Shown here one piece after another: positions 56,398 through 64,000 of a stretch of DNA of 64,000 nt; within the stretch, counting starts at the first letter, position 1, and each line of letters starts with the position of its first letter. Source of the DNA: Euphorbia lathyris (lineage: Eukaryota > Streptophyta > Magnoliopsida > Malpighiales > Euphorbiaceae); the NCBI RefSeq assembly GCF_963576675.1, contig NC_088916.1:21055501-21119500 (forward strand). The letters are read 5' to 3'. The translations under genes were made by a program, and so were the position numbers. The notes below the pieces were generated by a model. It made no database searches. It saw nothing but the letters and a program-made list of their open reading frames with translations, and had not been told where the DNA came from.

Positions 56398-58188
56398 ATG
56401 GCTGAGAACAGCACTCGTTTCCTTCCAGGGAACCAAACAACACAGATACTCCCCGAGGGATTATCAATTAGTCGGCCTCCCTTGTTCTTCGGATCAAATT
56501 ATACATTCTGGAAGAACAGGATGAAAAACTTTATTCAAGCCACAAACATGAGTGCATGGCTTGCAATAGTACAAGGCACATACGTGCCTTATAAAACTGT
56601 TAACAATGAGAAAGTTGTTAAGAGTGAAACTGAGTGGTTAGAAGATGACCTTAAGAAACTACAAAACAACGCTTCGGCTATCAACATGCTTCACTGTGCT
56701 CTAGATGCTGCAGAGTACAATAAAATTTCAGGTTGCGAGTCAGCATAGGAGATTTGGAAAAAGCTGGAGGTGACCTATGAAGGCACAAGCAAGGTCAAGG
56801 AGTCCAAAGTGAACCAACATATGAGACTGTACGAGCTGTTCGAGATGAATGAAAACGAAGACATCTCGGAGATGAACTCAAGGTTCACCAATATTATAAA
56901 TGAGCTCAAGAGGCTAGGAAAGAACTTCACCGAAGAGGAACAGGTGAAGAAAATATTGAAAAGTCTTCCCAAAAGCTGGCAAGCTAAGAAGACAGCTGTG
57001 GAAGAAGCTCAGGACTTGACCACGTACAAATACGACGAGCTGATCGGATCTCTGTTGACTCATGAGATCTCTATGAAAAACTCCGAAGCAAAAGAAAAGT
57101 TAGAGGACAAGAAACAAAAATCACTTGTCATGAAAGCTGACTCAACCGAAGCTGACTCATCAGACAATGAGGAAATGGCCATGTTCACAAGGAAGATGAA
57201 GAAGCTGTTCAGAAAGAATGACAAGAACAGCAAGAGGTTATTCAGAAGAAGCGACAAATACAGAGCTGAGTCCAGCGACATCAGATATAAAAAGGACAGC
57301 TCTAAGCCTGTCGCATGCTTCGAGTGCCATCAAACTGGGCACATTAAGTCAAGCTTCCCTAATCTGAAGAAAGAAAAGAAGGGAAGCAAAAAGGCTATGG
57401 TCGCTACATGGAGTGACAACGATGACTCAACATCATCAGAAGCTGAAGCCACTGAGTCGACAAACATCTGTTTCATGGCCGACGACGCTGTTGACCAAAG
57501 CCAATCTGAGCAAGCTGACCTCTCTGACGGTTCTGACCAAGAGGAACACTCCAATGAGGTAACATCTCTACTCTTGCTTAGAAATGAAATGGTTAACGCC
57601 CTGAGTGATTTGTATACACTGACTAAAAAGTGTAACAAGAAAATAAAAGCACTCAGCAGGCGGTGTGACGAGATTGAAGAGGTCAAACTCAGTGACCTTC
57701 GATATCTTCTCCAAGACAACTCAACTTTGCATGACAACATGGAAATTATGCACAAGTTTGTCTCGGAAGTCCAATCAGATTCAAAGAAACTGAGAAAGGA
57801 TGTCATAACCCTACCGAACCTAATAAAAGGCTCAACTAAAAATAAATCCCATGCTGAGTACTCAGGTACTGGTCAGTGTAGACAATTCACTTAGTCTGAC
57901 TGTTGTGGGAAAAGAGGACACACAATAGATGTGTGTTGGTATAATCGGCGGATTGTCCAATGTGACTTCTACGGAAAGAAAGGTTATACCACTAAGGTAT
58001 GTTGGCATGCTCAGCACAATGGTGCTGACCAAAAACAAAGTCACCCCAAAAGGGTAACTTATTGTGACTTCTATGGTAAACAAGGCCACACCATAAATGT
58101 ATGCCGTCACAAGATAAAATATGAAGATTCACCTGTTCGCACTAACAAACAAGGACCCAACAAGAATTGGGTACCTAAAGATGAATAG
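56398..58188 (+). pseudogene. gag: gag of element D, full length with two in-frame stops
   Basis: It keeps the ATG lost in B (MAENSTRFLPGNQTTQILPE) and one frame of 597 codons. TAG at 56746-56748 and TAG at 57892-57894 both sit where relatives A and B have CAG, so C-to-T. The first knuckle is CFECHQTGHIKSSF, with its last Cys lost. Three C-terminal knuckle units follow (SDCCGKRGHTIDVC, CDFYGKKGYTTKVC, CDFYGKQGHTINVC) against two in A and B. In the last two, the second Cys is Tyr. It ends GPNKNWVPKDE. The acidic and helical middle (NEMVNALSDLYTLTKKCNKK) matches B. Confidence 0.92.
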
Positions 58189-58196
58189 TTTAAAAT

Positions 58197-58268
58197 GCAG
58201 GTGAGCCTGAGATGCGTGGAGAAATCAAAACTGTGGTATATTGACAGCGCATGCTCGAGGCACATGAC
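58197..58268 (+). pseudogene. pol: pol start of element D (protease N-terminus), cut by element F
   Basis: ATG at 58197 starts MQVSLRCVEKSKLWYIDSAC, in the +2 frame relative to gag and 8 bp after the gag stop. It contains the protease DSA motif and breaks after RHMT. This supports a separate start for pol, or a frameshift or reinitiation step, in the clade. Confidence 0.8.
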
Positions 58269-59413
58269 TGTTGAAACACCTTTCCACACGATTTTGATTT
58301 GACAAAATCATTTAAGTTAATCCATGATTAAGGGACAGTTAAATTTAAGTGCTTTGATTTAATTGTACTAATATGTTTGTTCAATGTTGAGTATAAATAT
58401 AAATATAAATAGTAAGACAGGACAAAGCCAGCATAAAATTACAGCACAAGCTGAGTAGAGTGGAACTCAGCATAACAGAAGATAAGTCATCTTCGGAACA
58501 GAAGCTTAGAGATCAAAAAGCTGAGTGGAGCGAAACTCAGTATCAAGAATAGAAGAGTCTTCGAACTAAGTCTTGCAGAACGAAGCTGACCATGGAAGCT
58601 GAGTAAAAGAGAACTCAGTATCTGGATTAACAACAATCAGAAGACAACGAATAACAAAGTCATGTCGAGTGATCTTCAGGACAGCACCAAACATCCGTTA
58701 GCTAAAAGACAAGTCCGACAACTGTCTGAACCAATAATAGGAACCTCGGAATTACACACAAATATGATTTCGAGATGCATGGGTCAAACATCCGTTAGCT
58801 AAAAGACGAAACATGTACAAGAAGACAAAACTGCAAGAAAAGGACAAGCCTGGCACCTGAGGAAATCAGACGACAGGATTGGCCTACAAACCTGAAGCTG
58901 ACCAGAGCCTTGTCTCCCAAAAGAGTCGTTTTGGATTCAATGGGAAAATCAAAATTCAAATGATTTGATCTTCAGATTGCAACTATAAAGAGACAAGTAA
59001 ACCTCTTGGATCATTGTCGATTTACAGAAAATACGAGTGAGAAAAATACAAGCAAAAAGCACATCAAAACAAAAGAGATCTTACACCAACCTTTCTATTC
59101 TGTGTAAAAGCTAGAGTGATCTTGTAATCATCTAAAGTGTTCTTCATTCGAAAAGAAAAATTTGTATCAATTGTAAATTGAGAGTGTTGTGCTGAGTGTT
59201 TGGTTGTAAATACTCAGTGGTAGAGAAACCTAAGTGTTCGGTTATAGCACTTAGTAGGAGTTGAGTAGACGAATAGAGGAAGGTACTCTTGCATATTCAA
59301 CTGCCTTGTAAACGGTTTGTGTTCTACCTTTAAAGAGCTCAGTATTGGATTTCAAAAGCCCGGAGGGACTCTGGGGACTGGACGTAGGCGGAGAGGCCGA
59401 ACCAGGATAAGTC
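58269..59413 (+). repeat. LTR of element F (partial), inserted in D and cut by E
   Basis: It begins TGTTGAAACACC directly after ATGAC and follows the A/D LTR subfamily to the U5 block and CCAGGATAAGTC, where E starts. TATA CTATAAAGAG is at 58983. Whether F is a solo LTR or a full element lies outside the window. Confidence 0.88.
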
Positions 59414-60768
59414 TGTTGGTCCCTTGTAAGGTTGCAAATATAGTTCCAAGGGGGGGTTAGGAACTATTTTACCTTTTTAAAATAATTTGGGGAGATTTCT
59501 TTTCTTTAAGAAAAGTTTATAAAACATCGGCACTTAACACTCAGCAAGACACTGGCTTAGTCAACTAGTGACTAGGACAGCTTCGTTGCTTAGGTCAGGA
59601 AATAGCACTTAGAGTCTATTCCTGAACCTGCTCGTTTGTAGCGCACAACTCAGCTTGACCTCTTTTACTTGGTCAGTTTTAGTTTGTTTTAAGCAAGCAA
59701 TATGAATAAGGAGTTAAGGTTTAGAAATACTTCACTCAGCAGATTTATCCAGGTTCGGCTTCTTCTAAGCCTACGTCCTGTCCCCGGAACACCTCCGAGA
59801 TTTCAAATCCTCTACTGAGCTCTTTAAAGGTAGAGCCTCAAACCTTTTACAATATCAGCAATTGAGTATGACAAGAGTACCTTCCTCTATACTTCTACTC
59901 AATCCTAATCTCTCCGCTGAGTACTTAAAACCGAGTACCCAGCCTCTCCTTTCTACTTCTAGAAATGATAAAGATTTTGTCCTAAACAACAATTGCTAGA
60001 ACACCTTAGATGATTGAAAAACAATCACTCTAGACTTTTACACAAATGAATAGACTTTGTAGTGTAAGAATTTTTCTTTGCTTTTGATGGAGAACTTTTA
60101 TATACGTTTGGTCAGCGTAACGACTTTTGCTCAAAGTTCTCTGAAGAATGTGGATTCTGAATGCTCTATTTATAGAGAGCTATGAGAGCTTCTGGTTATT
60201 TCGAATTTCGAAATAACCGTTGGAGGGAAACGGCTTCATGTCGCTTTCACTCAGTCTGTTCAGCAGTTCTCCTAGCCAATCAGATTCCAGCATCTTCTGT
60301 TCTTCGGTCAGTGTGGCAGTATGTTCCTCCAAATCGGGTAATGTCAAACAGACAGCTTTCTGCGTCTTTTGTTCTTTACCAACAGAGGAAATACTTGGTC
60401 TGGAAGTTGCTTTGTAGTCAGCGGTTGTCTTGTACGCTTTGTCGAGATAGCTCAGCAGCTTCATACCGAAGTTGTCTACGTGGATCTTCTCGATCCTTCT
60501 TTACTCAGCATGCGTTTCATCACTTTAACGGCGACATTTTGGAGATACGCGGGCTGAGTGATCTTTGACTTGTTTGACTTGGGCCTTGATTTCCATATAG
60601 GGCTTGAGCCTTATGATCTTTATGTCTTATGATAAATTATAAACTCAACATTGAACAAACACATTAGTAACACTAAATCAAAGCATTTAAACTTAGTGTG
60701 TTATAGAATATTTACTTTCACTTAATTAATTTTGTCAAATCAAAATCCTGTGGAAAGGTGTTTCAACA
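59414..60768 (-). repeat. 3' LTR of element E
   Basis: On the plus strand it reads TGTTGGTCCC to GGTGTTTCAACA; 1355 bp. It is of the B/E subfamily, with a TATA box (minus CTATAAATAG) at 60166-60175 and a diverged U5 block near 59772-59800. Confidence 0.92.
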
Positions 60769-61288
60769 AACTCCCCCATTTTGATGTTGGCAAAACTAAT
60801 CAGCAAGGAACTCAGTATGAGCTCCCCCATGATAGTTGACCTTTTTAATTAAGTGAACTCCCCCGTAAGGATAGAACTACTGACTTAGTTTTATTCTAAA
60901 CATTCTAAGGTTTAGCTGAATAAGCCTAAGATCAGTTTTCAGTTATAGGTCAGCTTATGGGTCATATTCTATTTTACTCGGTATTCAGCGGAAGTGATGT
61001 ATAGTGACGGAGCGCTGAGTAAATCATCTGTTCAATGGTTTATATTTGACAAGTTCAAACATTTATATGCAGCATGCATTTATATAATACTTGGCATTTG
61101 ATGGATGAATAATCAATAATTTAAATTCGAATGCAAGTATTTCAGAAGTTAGGCATATTGTTTAAAACAAAACAACAAACAAGAAAAACATTACAAAACA
61201 AGATAACGAAATTCTTCCTAACTTCTAACACTCTAGTTTCTTTCACTTAGAGTTCCTTCTCCTTAGTTGCCACTTTTCTCCCCCGTTT
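60769..61288 (-). promoter_or_regulatory. polypurine tract cluster of element E
   Basis: On the minus strand: GGGGGAG tracts at 60769-60782 (LTR-adjacent AAAATGGGGGAGTT), 60821-60830 (ATGGGGGAGC), 60857-60867 (ACGGGGGAGT) and 61273-61288 (AAAACGGGGGAGAAAA). The last is within the ORF3 word DAGKTGEK. The stretch between is non-coding. Confidence 0.75.
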
Positions 61289-62960
61289 TGCCAGCATCAG
61301 CAGTAGGCAAATCAACGGTAGGGGCAGGAGAATTGGCCTGATCCTGCAGCACACGTATTTGACCCTCCAAGGAATTCATGTGACTGACCATAGTCAGTAT
61401 GAGTTCGGTCATTTTGGTCAGTTGAGCATGTGGTGGTGGCTGCGGCTGGACAGAGGAGAAGTGATTGATCAAATCATGGATTTCACGTAGAATATGGTGA
61501 GTGACAGGTGGATGAGAGGACTGAGCAGGAGTTGATGGAGTAGGTGCTTGTTCTTGAAGCAGAGTGCTTGCTGAGGCGATGACACGCCGACCTGACTCAG
61601 TGGCACCAAGGTGTGCATATTTGGCAGAAGTGGGTTCACACTGAGGGCCTTGTGTAGTGACAGGACTACGAGGCGTGTTGACCTCAGGTGCTGAGTTGCT
61701 TTGAGTTTGAGGTGGGAGTGGAGCTTCTTTTGGACTTACAGGGGTCTTGGCTTGTTTCTCTACGGGAGGAATAGAGGCTTGATTTTGTGGAGACCCCTCT
61801 TGAGCAACATGACCCTCAAGAACAGGTTCTTCAGCTGTTCGCAGCTTCTTCTCAGCTGACTCAGCTAGGTCTTGATCAGCTTTCCTCTTGTTGCTTTCTA
61901 TCAGCCTTATCTTTCTCGGGACAGTATGAATATCCTTCGAGCATGCTCCCTTTTTCTTCTTCTTCTCAGCTTCAGCAACCTTAGATGGCACAGTGGACGG
62001 ATTCTCAGTTGGAGGTTCATTGATTGGTTCTGTACCCTCAGCAGTGTGAGCGGCTTCAGCCATAACATCATCTATAATGGCATCCAGGTTAACCAGATTT
62101 TCCATTTCTCCAATGGGTTGCTCATCCTCAGCCATAAGATTCTCCTCCTCAGGAGTGGCATTTTCATCATATCCTCTAAGAGGTTGGCTATGTGAGAGTC
62201 CATTCAGCAGACGTGCAGTGATAGCAGTTCCCGTTGAACTTATTTCATCAACAGTCTCTATGTTCTTGTCTTGTATTATCCTGGTGATGAGAGAACCTAA
62301 ACGGAGCTTCCTTCCGCTTCTTTGGAAAGCCCCGACCAAAAATACAGGCATGTTGAAAGGAGTGCTGGTCAGCATATGCCAGATGAAACATTGTTCAAAA
62401 TTAGAGGCAGATGAGGGAGAGCTGAGTTTAGGGAAGATAAAGTTGGTCAGCAAGAAGTGGGCCATCTTCTGATTTTTGCCCATGCAGGTGCTGGGTACTT
62501 CTCCCTTGTAGTTTCTAGGTTTATAGAACCCCTTCATCTTTTCTGCGATGGCTTTTGGTATCGGCTCCTTTGTTGTCCTGAACTGAATCCCTGTATTTGG
62601 TATCTCTAGCAATGTGGCTAGATATTCAGGGGTTATCACTATCTTTTAACCCTTGACTGTGGTCTCTAGGTAGTCAGAGTCATCTGCATCAACATGCAGG
62701 TTGGAGTAGAACTCTCTCACCATTGTGGGATAGGTTTGACCGGAAAGAGAGAAGAGACCTGTCCATTTGTTGTTTTTGATCCATTCACAGAATGGAGTCT
62801 CTGAAGAGATGAAATCAGGATGGAAGAATCGACTCCTTAGTACCTCTTGATTCTTGGCCCAAGAGTGTACTTTGATCATTTTTCTCATTAGGCTAGTTGA
62901 AGGACCAGCCTGGTCAGAGGATTTGAGAGTTGGAGAGAAATAACTTTCGTTATAAGACAT
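61263..62960 (-). pseudogene. ORF3 of element E, one in-frame stop
   Basis: The frame is 566 codons, shorter than in A and B because the linker is reduced. The ATG at 62960 gives MSYNESYFSPTLKSSD. The core has ETPFCEWIKNNKWTGLF, YPTMVREFYSNL, TPEYLATLLEIP, MAHFLLTNFIFPK, SNFEQCFIWHMLTS and LRLGSLITRII. A basic KKKKK/KRK patch comes next, then a Pro/Gln-rich linker and GATESGRRVIASASTLL. A helical block LTKMTELILTMVSHMNSLEGQI follows, and the tail is DAGKTGEKSGN. TAA at 62646-62648 falls where A and B have a Lys or Asn codon. No TM segment is visible. Conservation of the core across two LTR subfamilies suggests selection on the protein; its role is unknown. Confidence 0.78.
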
Positions 62961-63417
62961 TTTTGAAGTTTTGAAGCTCTTTGGAAAATTTAGAAGCTTT
63001 CTTAGGGTTCAATGTATATGTGACGAGGGTAGTGGGTTAGTATTTACTATTTATAGATTTTATGGTATAGGGTTCCATTTGACTTTTATCCAGTTTTGCT
63101 CTGGGTTGTCCAATCGGCAGAAACCCTGACACTTATGACACTATTAAGACGTTATTCGGCGCATGCGCAGTACAGGTGTCACTTCGCGTGTAGTGACATT
63201 AAATGCTAATAAGTGCTTTTACTTAGCGTTTGTTGATATAAACGTTTCATATTCTAAGTAGTCAGTGCATTCTTTAAGGATGGTTTTTAGTTCAAGTTTG
63301 AAAACTAATTTACTCAGTGTGCAAGATTACTCAGTATTGTATATTTAGTCAGTTTCAATGACATACTCAGCAAACAATAAATCATTCAGCATTCAATCAT
63401 CATTTATGCACATAAAT
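62961..63417 (-). promoter_or_regulatory. pol-ORF3 spacer of E with a predicted internal promoter
   Basis: CTATAAATAG on the minus strand at 63047-63056 lies about 95 bp before the ORF3 ATG. Upstream words such as GTCATAAGTGTCAG and GGACAACCC align with the B spacer. The TAGCCACCTAGG block of A and B is not recognisable here. Confidence 0.55.
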
Positions 63418-64000
63418 TTACTGAAGAGGATTAAACATACCAATTGCTTCTCTCAGTATGCTAAATTGCTCTCGTGCTAGAGGCTTTGTAAAGATATCAG
63501 CAAGCTGCTCGTCTGTTGGCACATAAGTCAGCTTGATTTCTTTCTTGAGTACATGATCTCTGATGAAGTGATGTCTTATGCTGACATGTTTCATCCTGCT
63601 GTGTTGAACTGGGTTCTTTGAGAGGTCAATTGCACTTTTGTTGTCGCATTTGACTTCAATTGTCTTTGTTTGAACACCATAATCTTCAAGTTGTTGCTTA
63701 ATCCAAAGGACCTGAGCAACACAGCTTCCAGCAGCAATGTACTCAGCTTCAGTTGTGGACAGGGCTACTGACGCCTGCTTCTTGCTGAACCAAGATACAA
63801 GACAGCTTCCTAGGAATTGGCATCCTCCAGAGGTGCTTTTTCTTTCCAGCTTGTCTCGTCCATAGTCAGCGTCAGTGTATCCGATGAGTGTAAAGTCATG
63901 AGTGTTTGGATACCACAGACCTGCATTTACTGAGCTTTGCAAATATCTAAGGATCCTTTTTACGGCTATGTAATGGGATTCCTTAGGGTTAGCTTGATAT
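63418..64000 (-). CDS. pol: pol of element E, C-terminal RNase H (partial, continues beyond the window)
   Basis: The frame is open from the window edge to a TAA at 63418. Visible features are NPKESHYIAVKRILRYL (end of RT), the RNase H with YTDADYGRDKLERKSTS, SWFSKKQASVALSTTEAEY and KCDNKSAIDLSKNP, and the copia end ADIFTKPLAREQFSILREA. The catalytic D, E and D positions are all intact, and the Arg codon that became TGA in B is intact here. This fits a young insertion. Confidence 0.93.
   Translation of the reverse strand, partial: YQANPKESHYIAVKRILRYLQSSVNAGLWYPNTHDFTLIGYTDADYGRDKLERKSTSGGCQFLGSCLVSWFSKKQASVALSTTEAEYIAAGSCVAQVLWIKQQLEDYGVQTKTIEVKCDNKSAIDLSKNPVQHSRMKHVSIRHHFIRDHVLKKEIKLTYVPTDEQLADIFTKPLAREQFSILREAIGMFNPLQ

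Larger units (their letters stand above)
54842..58268 (+). mobile_element. Sirevirus-like retrotransposon D, interrupted in its protease
   Basis: It begins TGTTGAAACACC after GTCGT (possible TSD), inside a PMD gene exon. It has LTR, PBS, gag and the first 24 codons of pol, then the LTR of element F starts. Its remainder would lie beyond the F/E nest and beyond the window. Confidence 0.9.
59414..64000 (-). mobile_element. Sirevirus-like retrotransposon E, minus strand, runs off the window
   Basis: Its 3' LTR, PPTs, ORF3, spacer promoter and the end of pol are visible. It inserted in the LTR of F after AAGTC, the candidate TSD. The pol part has no stop, ORF3 has a single stop, and LTR ends are canonical. 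It is the most recent insertion of the D-F-E nest. Confidence 0.92.

Overview
This window looks like transposon-dense plant nuclear heterochromatin. The evidence is AT-rich intergenic DNA, spliceosomal GT-AG introns, Ty1/copia elements with Sirevirus hallmarks, an Athila-type Ty3/gypsy element, a plant L1 LINE, a Helitron, MITEs and a plant-mobile-domain gene fragment. The species cannot be named from the sequence. No tRNA, rRNA or intact ordinary host gene was found. Almost every coding region is a retroelement protein or its decayed copy.

Layout. 1-9657: Sirevirus A (5' end cut by the window), with a broken gag, a pol lacking integrase, a long third ORF (ORF3) after pol, and a 3' LTR. 9658-12180: first copy of a duplicated segment holding an RNase H-like gene fragment, a dispersed repeat and a long-TIR MITE. 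12181-37277: Sirevirus B, a complete 25-kb nest with TSD ATAAA. Its 5' LTR is split by an L1 LINE (12287-16838) and its ORF3 by an Athila-like element C (24878-33855, TSD GTTGA) that keeps gag and an ORF1/env-position gene but has no pol. 37283-42563: second copy of the duplicated segment, holding a two-exon RNase H-like pseudogene and a 2.0-kb Helitron whose empty site is preserved in the first copy. 42564-46800: 1.6-1.8-kb tandem units, each with a 490-bp hAT-type MITE and, in two of them, RNase H-like gene fragments. 46800-54050: intergenic DNA with an inverted dispersed-repeat copy, a degenerate ~157-bp tandem array, a Helitron end amplified in tandem, a 63-bp tandem repeat and two foldback structures. 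54052-54841: a three-exon plant-mobile-domain gene fragment, cut by Sirevirus D (from 54842). D is cut in its protease by the LTR of element F (58269), and F is cut by element E on the minus strand (59414 to the window end).

How the parts relate. A, B, D, E and F are one Sirevirus-like clade in two LTR subfamilies (A/D/F and B/E). Where visible, each has gag with several zinc knuckles, pol in another frame (PR-INT-RT-RNase H), then a 450-500-bp spacer with a conserved TATA box, then ORF3, then several GGGGGAG polypurine tracts before the 3' LTR. The most interesting signal is this ORF3 module. It is a 570-1000-residue protein family found in three elements, with its own apparent promoter about 95-112 bp upstream of the ATG and a polypurine-like tract inside its last conserved coding motif. 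Inactivating changes are mostly in-frame stops explainable by C-to-T transition, as expected for old methylated copies. The visible part of E is the best preserved.
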